Shown: in pieces, positions 36,751-48,152 of the stretch
Numbering within the stretch: the first letter of the stretch is position 1
Layout of the letters: each line of letters starts with the position of its first letter
Source: Leptodactylus fallax
Lineage: Eukaryota; Chordata; Amphibia; Anura; Leptodactylidae
Reading direction: 5' to 3'
Length of the DNA: 64,000 nucleotides
Assembly (NCBI GenBank): GCA_947044405.1
Contig: CAMRHE010000055.1
Coordinates: 676,501-740,500 of the forward strand
Notes under the pieces: model-generated
The model's input: the letters and a program-made list of their open reading frames with translations, nothing else
Told to the model about the DNA's origin: nothing
Databases searched by the model: none
Program-made: the position numbers and the translations under genes

Positions 36751-37240
36751 ATAGGTTCCTAGGAGCCCTGACAGTGTTATACACTATGTTTTATAGATAG
36801 GTTCCTAGGAGCCCTGACAGTGTTATACACTATGTTTTATAGATAGGTTCCTAGGAGCCCTGACAGTGTTATACACTATGTTTTATAGATAGGTTCCTAG
36901 GAGCCCTGACAGTGTTCTACACTATGTTTTATAGATAGGTTCCTAGGAGCCCTGACAGTGTTATACACTATGTTTTATAGATAGGTTCCTAGGAGCCCTG
37001 ACAGTGTTCTACACTATGTTTTATAGATAGGTTCCTAGGAGCCCTGACAGTGTTCTACACTATGTTTTATAGACAGGTTCCTAGGAGCCCTGACAGTATT
37101 CTACACTATGTTTTATAGATAGGTTCCTTGGAGCCCTGACAGTGTTCTACACTATGTTTTATAGATAGGTTCCTAGGAGCCCTGACAGTGTTCTACACTA
37201 TGTTTTATAGATAGGTTCCTAGGAGCCCTGACTATGTTTT
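36751..37240. repeat. 46-bp minisatellite, 11 units, exact period
   Basis: The unit starts 'ataggttcctaggagccctg' and includes 'cactatgttttatag'. Starts run from 36751 to 37211 in exact 46-base steps, with the eleventh unit cut short. The main variation is one position ('gttatac' or 'gttctac'): the A form fills the left units and the C form dominates the right, with a mixed zone between. Unit 8 has two further changes. Every unit but one carries cctagg. The lack of length change indicates recent expansion. Confidence 0.97.
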
Positions 37241-39440
37241 AAGCCAATTTAAAGTGTGGTTCGTACCATACTTGGTCATCCTGAAATGAACTGCTGCTGA
37301 AGCAGAACACAAAAAAAAGTGTTGTGTCAGGAAGTAAAGAATAACACGTAATTGTAGGATCAGACTACACAAAGTTTGTTTGTAGTCAGTTACCATGGAT
37401 CATCATAGGTCTGCAGCATGCAAAAACTCAAAATAATATGTGTAATTCAGACTATAAGGGAAGGTAATGCGACATGTATAGTTTTACATTCATCTCATGG
37501 TCTATTACAGGTAAAGCTTTATATTCATCTCCATCTTGCCTAGGCTATCGGAGAATTCCTTATTTTTGCTTCAGTGCACCACTAATAGTTACAGTGCATT
37601 TTTGCAAACATTTTTCGTATCAGTTTTGTATTTCTACATCAAATTTAATAGTTCTGCTCTCCGCAAAATATCAAATGAACTAATTCAATAATAACACCAT
37701 TTTCACTGGATGCAAAATGCAAAAACCCATAACTAGAAACGGTATACGGCAAACACTGCGATCCGTCCCCTGAGCTGGTGTCTGTAATAAGTGATAATGC
37801 ATTTATTCTGATTAGATTACACCATGCCTCATTTACATGCTACTAAATTATCTATTTGCCAACTTGCTGCTTCGATAACCGAGAACCATGTATCACTGTG
37901 TCCGCATTTCATCCCACACATTCTAAGTAGGAAAATTTTCATTTTCCAATCCTCTCTTTCTGTATGCTTGAAGACCTTTGTTTTGTAATCAGCAGAAATA
38001 TCAATGAGCCGTAGAAAGTAATATCCATGTAAGACTTCTTCATCTCGCCCTCTCTGTGCTGGCAGAGCTTGCTGCTGTCTGTGCACTGTTATGTCGGCCA
38101 GCAAGAGTGAATTCGGAAATGCAGTGAACCCAGGGTAGTGTACAACACAGATTGGGGATGAACTCTGGGGATCTCTTATATTTACAGACACAACTGATTT
38201 TGAAAGTTGAAATTGTTGCAACTAGTCAGAAAATGACTACATAGTAATTCTGTCAGCTGAATTGTGAACTGAATCTCTGTCCACGCCGTACTGATGACAT
38301 CAGGGTGTGTAAGGATACACCCCATTGACAAGGGGAATGGTGGTGTCCAATTATCAATTTATTATTGCATTTCTTTAAGGAAAAACATAAGAATTCAAAA
38401 TTCTAAGTAAAGATTCTCCAGCACTGTTTTTTTTTTCTGGAAATTGCTTTTTTGGACATTTTCTAGTTATATTTCCAAAAGGCTCTACCCCTAGACTAGC
38501 TGTGTAAACTATGGACATGTAAGGGGCTGGGCCACAAACTGACTACACCAACAGATTCTGCAGGGCTAAGTATGCTCCTCTGTTCCCCTATTGCTGATCT
38601 ACCCAGGGCACCCAGATACCTCTTACTTGAGTACTTGTAGAGGTACGGCCAAAGAAAGCATGTACGCTTGTTCAATGTCACCAACGATTATAGAGGTAGC
38701 AGTTTTTCATTCACAAAGTGGTTAACAGCAGTTGCTCAGTTGCAGCAAGGATCAATGACATCAGTTCAACTCGGCATTAGATACTCAGAACGTTCAGCAA
38801 ACTTTCTCAGAGTGAAAACTATTGTTCTCGAGGCAACACCAAGCGATTGTCCAATTCTTACACGGGATTACGTTTAGCTCCTATAGGTTGTGCTTCTCAG
38901 ACATGTTTGGGTTTGCCCCACTAGTCTTTGGACAAATCAAAGCTCAGACCCGTAATTGCACCACACAGAGCTCTGGATGGAGGACCCCAAAGGCTTGGTA
39001 AACCCCACTATATAGGTTTATATATGAGACTTTCCTATCTGGTATGACTACAAGGCATCAGGCTATACTGTGGGACTGATCCTCAGGTGGCGTGAAAGTG
39101 ACACCGCCCTACGCACAAGCAATAGATGTAACCAGGTTTCGGCCATTTGGCAAGAATCACCATGCTGGATTATTTCCAGAAAGTCCCGGACTGAAGAAAG
39201 TGTAATGAAAACACAGTTAAAGTGACAGTGTTACATTATACAGTGCAAGAAGTTTGTTGGTATTTACAGATGTAGCAATTGTTAACATTACAGGTGTATC
39301 ACATTAGCACAATCTTATTGCAATGATAACTTGCGCTGCAGGAAATTCATTTGAAATGCTGGGTGATTCCTGTCTGCATTCACATTGCAGAGTCTACCCA
39401 GCAATTCACATGAATTGCCAGGCAGAGCTTACTTCCTCCC
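37241..39440. other. Unique DNA; parts have conserved-element texture
   Basis: 37560-38260 lacks repeats and contains the longest unexplained open frame of the window (next entry). 38500-38900 and 38900-39440 show no family I recognise. There is no RNA gene. Confidence 0.3.
37829..38221 (-). other. Unexplained 130-codon open frame
   Basis: The minus-strand frame begins 'MQQFQLSKSVVSVNI' and ends 'WQIDNLVACK'. It shows no signal peptide, transmembrane stretch, repeat or motif that I recognise. It does not lie in an identified repeat, unlike the other long frames here. It could be an exon-containing region, an old pseudogene, or chance openness in non-coding DNA; the last is most likely given AT-rich sequence and the absence of clear splice context. 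I do not call it a gene. Confidence 0.15.
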
Positions 39441-40423
39441 TCCCCTCCTCCTCATGGTTTTCTAGATCTCTGCTTGTCATTATTTCTGTTTGTTTTCAGT
39501 GGCTAAAAATCAGACCATGGTCATGTGATATACAATCCCTGGTCATGTGATGGACCGTCCATGGTCATGTGATTGACAGTCCATAGTCATACGATAGACA
39601 CACAGGAGCACAACTCGTTACCAAGAAGATGTCTGAACCGGGATTTTGTGGACTGGTGTCAGTGGAACCACCTGAAGATTAACGCGGGGAAGACCAAGGA
39701 GATGGTGGTGGACTTCCGTAAATGCAGATGCCCTCCTAAACCAGTGGACATCCTGGGGACGGGCATCGAGATTGTGAACACCTATAAGTACCTGGGTGTG
39801 CTCCTTAATAATAAGCTGGACTGTGCAGATCACATGGAGGTCCTGTACAGGAAGGGCCACAGCAGGCTGTACCTGCTCAGAGACTTTGGAGTCCAGGGTG
39901 CACTTCTTAGGACTTTCTTCAACTAGGTAGTGGCATCAGCCATCTTCTTCGGAGTGGCCTGCTGGGGGAGCAGTATATCAACCAGGAATAGAAATAAACT
40001 TGACAAGGTCATTAGGCTGTACAACCAACACTGACCTAAGCGGAGATTAGTCCATACATAGAACTGAAATATCTTTCTGCCTGTTAAATCCCCCCCCCCC
40101 CACTCTGCTACTTCCTATCTGTCTGTCTACTATCAATGTAATGCCTCTCATCTTGGAACATTCCTGTACATGTTGTATTTGTATTTGTATCTGCTTATCT
40201 TTGCTGCTGTAACACACTCAATTTCCCCATGGTAGGACTATTAAGGGACTATAATTGTTATTATTATTATTATTATTACTGTGACTGTATCGAGTTGTGC
40301 ACCTGTGTGTCTGTGGGTACCCTATGAGTATGTCACCAAGAACTGTCCATCTCATGACCACGGACTGATTTTTATCCCCTGGAAGTAAACAATAGATGAC
40401 AGCAAGCAGAGATCTAGAAAATG
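39441..40423. mobile_element. Foldback MITE split in its loop by a LINE
   Basis: The left arm (about 39459-39620) reads 'tttctagatctctgcttgtc', 'ggctaaaaatcagaccatgg', 'tcatgtgat' and 'acacacaggagcacaactcg'. The right arm (40281-40423) is the inverse of the same series: 'cgagttgtgcacctgtgtgt', 'ccacggactgatttttatcc', 'gcaagcagagatctagaaa'. A Rex1-like LINE fills the loop (39621-40280). Confidence 0.85.
39621..40280 (+). mobile_element. Rex1-like LINE, 5'-truncated 3' end
   Basis: The plus strand encodes a C-terminal reverse-transcriptase segment: 'LNRDFVDWCQWNHLKINAG', 'KTKEMVVDFRK', 'VDILGTGIEIVNTYKYLGV', 'SRLYLLRDFG'. These words are typical of Rex1/CR1-group non-LTR elements. A stop interrupts it at 39924-39926, after which 'VVASAIFFGVACWG' continues in frame, the usual downstream block. 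The 3' end carries 'caatttccccatggtaggac' and an (ATT)n tail at 40256-40279, as in Rex1-type elements. The upstream part of the 117-codon frame (39573-39620) comes from the host foldback, not the LINE. Confidence 0.88.
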
Positions 40424-43009
40424 GTGAGGAATTGACAGAAAGTATGATAGAAAATTGTACAACTTCATTATTCAAACAATAACATTTGTTTCTCAATATT
40501 TATCTCAAACGACGTGCCTGGTGTAGTCCAAAATTTTGCACCACAAAAATGACATATTCTAAACTGTTTAGGAAGGTGCAAAAAGTGTCTAAAAGACATA
40601 AAAATTAGTGCACTTGGGTGTAATAGTATTGTTGGGCTAACCGCATTGGCACAAGTTATTACACCCCAGTGTATAATAGGAGGAGGCCTGGGGAAGTTAA
40701 AAAAATGGAAGAGAGCCTTAGGGTGGCCACATTGTACACATTGGATAAATGTTGGCCAAATCCAACAATTTTGGTCATCTAATGTGTATTGTGGTGTCCA
40801 GGTCCTGGGGAAAATTGAATTTCAAGTGAGATAGTCACCACCTCGAAGTTGCATACTCTTCTATTCTAGTCAAGCATGAAGGTGTACATGGGAGAAGGGG
40901 GAGGTATAGCTGTCACCTGACAGCCATCTGTAGTGTATGGCCGGCCAGCATTAGTTATGGTGTATGCTGATGAGTAACTAATATGTATTTGCACAGCATA
41001 CATTGACATTTGTATGACATAAAATATGTATGAGAATACAATCCAAGGTAATCCGCATGTGATAGATGATAAGAAAGGAAAGTTTAGACAGGAGTAGACC
41101 GTCATTTGTCTAGATGATCCACCAATAACATTGATGAAGTGTCTCTATAATCAGGATGTACACAATAGAGTAATGAAAGAAGAAATAATAATACAGTTGC
41201 TTTGTTATATTAATATATTTATTGTATTAATTCACTAACGTTAGCCATGAATTTCCCCATACCCCAGAACCCCCCGGTGACTTATCTCCTTTGAGAAAGA
41301 ATGGAATCAGTCATGTTGAAAGTCAATATACACGACCCTTCTGTCCCCTGATATCTGCCATCGGGGAGGGTTTGGACACCAACATTCACAAATTCTGAAT
41401 TGTTGGGTTTGGCCAACATCATTCCAATAAGAATGGACAACTTTAGGTCTGTACATAACAGAAGCTACAGCAACCTGCTGGATCCATCACACAATAGATT
41501 TCATTGGATTGCACCGACATCTTTATCTTCTTAATAGGCAAAATATCCCATCAAACATGACAGAATCTGCTTAGAAATCTGCTCAAATCCTAATAAGAGC
41601 TAAACGTTGACGCAATACTTATAAGATAGTCATTGGTCAAACACTCAACTATCTTGCCTGCTATATCATATGCATGCACTCATGACTCGTAGGAGGGCCA
41701 CCTTTATACTTGAAGGGGCTGTCTCAAGAAGGCAACCTTTTGTTTGTATGACATATTATGGAACATGGCATCATCAAAGGGGGTCCTCTGCTTTGGACCT
41801 TCCTCTATGAGCCTGACTAGAGGTCAGGTATTACATGGTCCACCATTCTTTGGAATAACCAACATGTTTGATGACATTTATGCACCTTGTTGGCCGTGGC
41901 TTTGCCTGTAAAGGGATGCCAAGGACAGGATCCGGGGTAAGAAGTTGAGAGATATTGTTTTTGATAGGACAACTCCTATAAATGGTTTCCTATGAAATTG
42001 GCCCTAGTGTCACAGATATGTAGGAGAATTACATTGTGAGACCCAGTGGATACAGGAACGGAGTGACAATGGCAATCTTTGGTTGGCAGAATACATTGAC
42101 ACCTTATAAGTAATGGCATCTATATTTCTGTATGTGTATTTATGTATCTATAGATGTGTTCTTGCTACTAAAGACTAAGGGTTATCATAGAACATTGTGC
42201 TATGTGGTCCCATGATAATTTTATTACGCTCTTGTTTAGGATTATACGTTTTCCAGTCCATAGTGCATTATTAATCTGACATCCCCCAGCTGTGTGTATG
42301 TGATGGGTACACTTTAATGAACCCAATCTCTCTGGATTACTGCAATATCTTATTGGACCGTTCACTACTGATGCGTAAAAAAGACATTCCAACACGGAGA
42401 GCACATTATTCATCTTGAACATTTTCTAATAAGACAATAAAGCATGAAATGTCAGAATTCACATTTATTCCTATGGGCTGGTGACATTTTCAGGAGAATC
42501 ACGCAGCAGATACACATGGCCCAAGACGTACTGAAATAATTGTACCAGAAAATGAAGGGTGCGCTGAGGATTCAGAGAAAGATTAAGAAAATACACCATA
42601 AACATTATCATCTTCAACATGGTTAAATGTCTTATGTGTAGACCACAGAGATGAACAAAATATGTTGGTTTTCCTGTAGGGTTTAGATGTTTTTCAATTC
42701 ACAGCTTTGTCTACCTGCAACTATTAAAAGGATTTTCTGGGATATAAAAATCAATGTGGGCAAAAAAAGGTGAAAATGACTAAATTTGTAATATATTGCT
42801 GTGTCCTTCCTTACCTGGATATGTCTGGATATATGTGTCAAGAAATTACAGGTTTTTCAAAACAACGTGATTTCATGATACTCTGTCAAGAGGTGTCTAT
42901 TCTTTAAGTGTCTATGTGCTGCCACCCAGTGGTTGTCAAGGGTTTTGCTACAATGTTGCACTATTCTGAACTAATTTAATTAGTTAATTAAAATCCAATG
43001 GTGGCAGGG
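40424..43009. other. Mostly unassigned; minor repeat pieces
   Basis: 40655-40705 is a family B scrap ('gtataataggaggaggcctg'). 40720-40840 and 41330-41450 share words ('ggccaaatccaacaatt' and the inverse), so belong to one dispersed family in opposite orientation. 42400-42660 is non-repetitive with conserved-element texture. No gene. Confidence 0.35.
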
Positions 43010-43230
43010 AAGTGTAAAATTGAAAAAGAAGGCGTTGTCGCCTAACCCCGGGGCTTAATTTTGGCTTTGTGTTCTCCATTCCCTTTGCTGCTGGTCCTGC
43101 AGAGGAGTTGAGGCTTCCCGTGAATGCTGTGGCCAATCACTGGTCTCAGTGGTCACATGTGCAGGAACGGTGATGTAACAGCAGTGACGTCATCAGCCCT
43201 GCACATGTGACCAGAGAGCTGCAAACATTT
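43010..43230. repeat. Dispersed repeat related to the 51441 foldback
   Basis: 'gtgttctccattccctttgc', 'ggccaatcactggtctcagt' and 'gatgtaacagcagtgacgtc' correspond to words in the foldback at 51441-51785. The ends are unclear. Confidence 0.5.
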
Positions 43231-43719
43231 CTCAGGTCTGGCTTCTAATTGGGGCACCCATATAGGAGATTTAGTATGTCTTTATACTATTGGAGGGGTT
43301 TTTGAGATAAGAAAAAGTAGCAAAAGGGAGAAAATGCCCTAAAATAACAAAAAAACTATGGCACACCTGATAAATCCCCAGCTGTCCAACACCACTGCTC
43401 CAGTGGTCCTTGCCAATCCTTGCCAATCTTTGTATATTTTCCTGCATCTTTGACATGGTGCATACCTGTGTGACCACTGCAGCCAGTCTTATGCCATATG
43501 TTCCAACATCATGGTTTAGACTAGAGGTCACATGGGTGTCTAGCACTCAACCAATGCGACCAAATCAACAAGGGACCAGTGCCAGACACCCATGTGACCA
43601 CTGCAGTCAGGTTCTATTGTTATCTTAGGGCATATATTCCACTTGCCCAATTTTTTTTATGATCTAGGTAACCCCCTTTAAGTGGCATATGTAAAAGTAT
43701 TGTCATCATGAGACAGTTC
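43231..43719. other. Unassigned; local inverted repeat
   Basis: 'gtcacatgggtgtctagcac' (43528) and 'agacacccatgtgaccactg' (43584) form a short inverted pair. No coding frame of note. Confidence 0.35.
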
Positions 43720-44420
43720 CTTTAACCTCATGAAATTGGCTGAAGAGAGTCAAAAGTGAGAATATCACATGTTGCTATTGTAAAATATAGCAGGCTTCTT
43801 TAGTCTATAGCCATCTGTTTCTTGGCAAATATACAACCATTACGTAATACTTTTGACAGGAAGTGTTATCATAGTGCAGCTGAAAACAAGAATCTGCATA
43901 CTGAACATCAGACTAGTAAATCAAGACGGAATCAAAAACTAGATAGTAGGATATCCTGGTAAATGTTTTCGGTATTTTTTGTATTCTTCCTCTTTTTTAG
44001 TTATCGTGCCCCTTAAAGCCAAAAACTCTCCGCAAAGCTTTGTATCAAAGAGATGAAAGAGCTAAAAATGAAATAGTGTAGTTTTTATAACCAAAATTAT
44101 CTGCACATGCATAATATATAAAAGCTACGCCGGTTTTATTCTGTGACATCAAACAATTCCCAAGCTATTTGCCACAAAAAGGATTTTATGAACTTAAAAC
44201 AGCTTTTGTGCCATCAAGTAAAGGTGAAAGCTCAATAAGAGGAAAAATGTATCAAGCAGATGGCTGTAACAATGTGTAGCTGTTAATTATGTAAAATTGG
44301 TTCTTTAGTAACGGTGTCAAGTTTAATAAATGTATACTTCAAGCTCAAAATATTCAGCCGAACTTTTCTGATCCCATCCAAGCTAAATTTAGCTCCAGTG
44401 AAGAGACATGTAACTAAAAC
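43720..44420. other. Candidate conserved non-coding block
   Basis: Repeat-free, AT-biased, with words such as 'ctgcacatgcataatatata', 'gttaattatgtaaaattggt' and 'gtcaagtttaataaatgtat'. No open frame. The texture is enhancer-like; conservation is untested. Confidence 0.35.
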
Positions 44421-44503
44421 CTAATTACTCTCAATCACACCGTTCACATTAGACTCTTCATCCATGTTTGTCATCTTATGTTTATGTAAATGCTTGCTTT
44501 TAA

Positions 44504-44598
44504 AGGAGGGTAGAGATGAAAGGAAGGAAGAGAGGAAGGAAGGAAGTAAAGAAAGAAAGAAAAAGAAGGAAGGATGGAAGGATGGAAGGAAGGAAGGA

Positions 44599-44654
<56 letters not shown>

Positions 44655-44789
44655 AGGACGGAAGGAAAGAGACTTAGCAAAGAAAGAATAAAAGTAGGAA
44701 GGAAGGAAGAAAGAAAGAAAGAAAGAAAGAAAAAGAAAGGGAGAGCTGACAAAAGAGATGAAGGAAGGAAAAACAAAGAAAGAAAGAAA

Positions 44790-44821
<32 letters not shown>

Positions 44822-44830
44822 AAAAGAGAG

Positions 44831-44876
<46 letters not shown>

Positions 44877-45158
44877 GGAGATATGAAGGAAGGAAGAAAG
44901 AAAGAGAAAGCTGACGGAAGAGCTAAAGGAAGGAAGGAATGAAGATAAGGAAAAAGAAAGGGAGAGATGAAGGAAGGAAAGAAAGAGATGAAGGAAGCAA
45001 GGAAGGTAGGTAGTTAGGAAGAAAATATGGAAAGAAAAAGGAAGAAAAACAGAAGAAATGAAAGGAGCAAGGAAGAATGGGAGAGATGAAGGAAGGAAAA
45101 ACAGGATAGATGAAGGAAGGAAGATTGGAAGGACGGAAGATTGGAAGGAAAAAAAAGG

Positions 45159-45160
<2 letters not shown>
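44504..45160. repeat. Long polypurine tract, (GAAA)n/(GGAA)n
   Basis: The plus strand is almost entirely A and G, built from GAAA and GGAA runs with interruptions such as 'gacttagcaa' and 'gctgaca'. The core tetranucleotide runs lie at 44600-44655 and 44790-44878. Frames of up to 271 codons on the minus strand (Ser/Phe/Leu only) and 122 on the plus (Lys/Glu/Arg only) are products of low complexity, not genes. Confidence 0.95.

Positions 45161-45222
<62 letters not shown>
45161..45222. repeat. (GATA)n/(GACA)n microsatellite
   Basis: A run of GATA units is interrupted by about five GACA units (45171-45188), continuing directly from the polypurine tract. Confidence 0.97.
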
Positions 45223-46365
45223 GGGACAAACAGCATGTGAGGGAAAGACTAAAAAAGAGTAAGGGAAGAGACAAAAGAGGAAAAAGGAATATAGGGAGAA
45301 AGAGAATGAGGTAGGTGGAAGGAAATCAGAAAACTAAGGAGGGAAACAGTGAGGAAAGATAAAGGGACAAAGAATGAAGGAATTAGCAGAGGGAAGAAAA
45401 GGAAGAAACGTGTGTGTCCGTATCACCTTACATGCACAAATTCTGTCTAGATGGAGGGTGGACCTCAGAATCCCAACCTGTGGTGGGCCAAGGAACCACA
45501 GTCTGACCCTTCACACTGACCATTGGAAAAATTGGATGTGGCAAACTTTAGCTTTTCCTACTCCCCTGTCTGACATCATAGCTGTTGTATAAAATGAAAT
45601 TTATGGAGAACACGATACATAATGAAGAAGGAAAATGTTTCAGTGTCAAGTTAAACTAGACTATATCCATACATAATATATATAATAATATATAATATAA
45701 AATCAGTTTATCTTTGTGGTATGTAACATACGGTATATGTGGCTACTTTTATATATTTGATTTTTTTTTTTCATACTTATTAACCAAAGGGCAGAACCCC
45801 TTGTAAAACTGCACAATTTGTATGGCCCCTTTAACTAAAAAAATAATGTATACTGAACTGTGGCCCCCCTCTTTATAGGATCTTAAGCGCCTTTTAACTT
45901 TCGTACTACTTGCATTTAGATTTGGAATTTCAATTGTTCTCCCTAAACCATTCATCGTTCATATTTTATTATGCCCTATAAAAGAAGTGCCGATAAATCA
46001 CAAAGCTCAAATGCCAAGCCATTATTCAGTCAGCCCTCTCTGCTAATTCATGACAGTAATATTTTCATATGCAAAATCTTCTAAATTTGCATAACTTGCC
46101 CTCATTCCTAATAAAATCGTTCCAGCCAAACCCCCATCCTAAATAAAAGAGGGTGATAAAGTGTCATTGTGATCTAAAATTGTTGAGCTAGAAGTTGCAG
46201 TGTGTGCCTATTGTAGAGGACAACACACAGGGGTGAACGAACCATATGTGCAACTATATAAGGGCTCAGTGGGTAAGGGACCCCAGTGTCTATTAGATTG
46301 TATGTAGAGGTCTGAGCTATTTAAATTTACATCTTTACTGGTGGAGCCATAAGTGGGGGGTATTT
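45223..46365. other. Unassigned; 45960-46160 conserved-element texture
   Basis: Purine bias fades by about 45400. 45660-45720 is a TA-rich run. 45960-46160 is non-repetitive ('ttttcatatgcaaaatcttc'). No gene. Confidence 0.3.
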
Positions 46366-46535
46366 CTTTATTTATTTTACTTGTATAACACCACCATATT
46401 CTGCAGCGCTTTACAGATATTGCCACTACTGTCCCATATAGGACTCACAATCTACATGGTGGGAGGAAACTGGAGTACCCGAAGGAAACCCATGCAAACA
46501 TGGAGAGAATATACAAACTCCATGCAGATGTCCTT
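46366..46535 (-). mobile_element. LINE (L2/CR1-type) 3' untranslated end
   Basis: On the minus strand this reads 'gtttcctcccaccatgtaga', 'ttgtgagtcctatatgggac', 'taaagcgctgcagaatatgg', ending in an AAATAAA-like tail. That is the standard 3' end of the L2/CR1-type LINEs in this window. No coding part is attached. Confidence 0.7.
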
Positions 46536-46544
46536 GGTTGGATA

Positions 46545-46715
46545 AGTAGACAAGCATGGCTATCTTCTCCCAAAAACAGCACCACAACTGTCCACTACTT
46601 GTGCGAGGTAGTGCAGCATAGCCCTGTTCACTTCATATAACCTGTGTATAGGTATGGTGCTGTTTTTGGAAGAAATCCGCCATGTTTTTCTAATACTTGA
46701 CAACACCTCAGCAAA
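46545..46715. mobile_element. 'Family A' foldback copy
   Basis: 'ccaaaaacagcaccacaact' and the inverse 'ggtatggtgctgtttttgga' are opposite arms around a centre with 'gtgcagcatagccctgttca'. This is the most complete family A copy in the window. Confidence 0.65.
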
Positions 46716-47005
46716 GAGCAGGTCATGGCTGATGGTTTGAGAGAAGTAGAAATACTCTGCACTCTGCCTCGATGGGGTGCAAGCGAAACGACAAATGCCA
46801 TAGCAAATCAGAAAGAAGATCCCAGGACTCACAGGTTGTTTTTTAATATTTCTTTTTTTTTCCATAGCATGTAAGGCTAGGCCAATAATATCCAGTTTTA
46901 GAGAACCTTTTTAACCCCTTTTAGATTGGTGGGAGTCCAGCTTTAGCTTTAGAGTCCGGCTCTGGGCACCCCACTGATCAGCTATCTGAACGTTAAAACC
47001 ATCCG
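46716..47005. other. Unassigned
   Basis: T-run at 46850-46862; no feature otherwise. Confidence 0.35.
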
Positions 47006-47128
47006 TGCCTACATTAAAAAGAAAACAAACCTTTATACTTACCTAGAGATGAGGCTCATTGGACTCATCTATGGTAAAGCCAAGGACATAAGTATAAAGG
47101 TTATTTAATTTTTAATGCAGGCATTACA
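47006..47128. mobile_element. Small foldback
   Basis: Arms 'acaaacctttatacttac' (left) and 'ataagtataaaggttattta' (right) are inverted around 'gaggctcattggactcatct'. The centre recurs at 50226 ('gagactcattggactcac'). Confidence 0.6.
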
Positions 47129-48152
47129 ACAGAGCTATTTGGGCCACTATCCATAAGAACCTGTAGGTGGTTTAGTGTCCCAGGTCATCTTGACATTTTC
47201 TCTGTAAGGAGATGCCATCCAATTTAGTTGGATAACTCCTTTAACATAAATCATGGAAAATTATATAAAAAAAAATAACAGAAACAAGGTAACCTATATA
47301 CCTAGAAATTTGTAGCTGGCAACTTTAGAACAGTTTTCTATTATTGTCTATTGTCTTGGCTCCTAGAATCGAGCAAATTGATCGTAATATCTAAAGTAAT
47401 ATGTCTGCCCCTGACGTAAGTAGAAAGGGTCTACACCCTAGATAATTTTGCATTCTTGGTTCACTAGGTATGGGTCACTAGTCCACCATATTGATGGATG
47501 GTTGTCTACTTCTCCATGACTTTTCTTAACTTTTGACCATCACAAAACATAATTTTTAAATTTAGAATTATAATCCAGCAGTTTTAAATCTGGGGGGAAA
47601 TCTGACAAAGAGTTGGACGTGTCAGTTCAATATCTTTATATCATGTGACAAAGAACTTTTTTGACATATTGTAAGTTTGTTTTTCATGTAAGAGACAACT
47701 TCTCGAGTTTATGAAAATATGAATGATCAAGAACCAGTTATATTCTCAAGCCATTACATATGAAAGAACACGTCCATCTTGTCATGGGCACACTTCCTTT
47801 TGTGAGTTTGTTAATTTACCCACCTGCAGAACATGAAGCATTGATGTTAGTATCTGTGTGATGGTAAACACAAAGAATGGGGAATTGTCCATCCTCGGAA
47901 CAGCATGAGCCAGATCAAATAGAGAATGAGCGTTCTGTATCAACTGCTTACAGCAGCATTATAATACACCGTATAGCAGGGTGCCAGCATGGTGCATACT
48001 TAGGATCTGAAGCATTCTTGGCAAGCATAAGCAACCATTAATTTAAAATGAAAAAAAAAGGTAAATATTGAGGGTAAAGGAAGGCGTAGGGAAATGTGTT
48101 CTAAAATTTGGCAGATTGGAATAAAATATGGAATGTGGAATTTGTTTATATG
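47129..48152. other. Unassigned non-coding DNA
   Basis: No gene or repeat family recognised beyond a TTAA-type terminus near 47228. Confidence 0.35.

Noticed and set aside
36751..37240. CRISPR-like array
   Set aside because: The repeats abut with no unique spacers; it is a minisatellite in a vertebrate-like genome.
39573..39926. A host gene of 117 codons
   Set aside because: The first ~16 residues come from a foldback element and the rest is a Rex1-like LINE reverse-transcriptase piece.
44574..44942. 122-codon plus-strand frame of Lys/Glu/Arg
   Set aside because: Same polypurine tract; a translation of GAAA/GGAA repeats.
44421..45236. 271-codon minus-strand open frame
   Set aside because: It is the complement of the polypurine tract and contains little but Ser, Phe, Leu and Pro; low complexity, not a gene.
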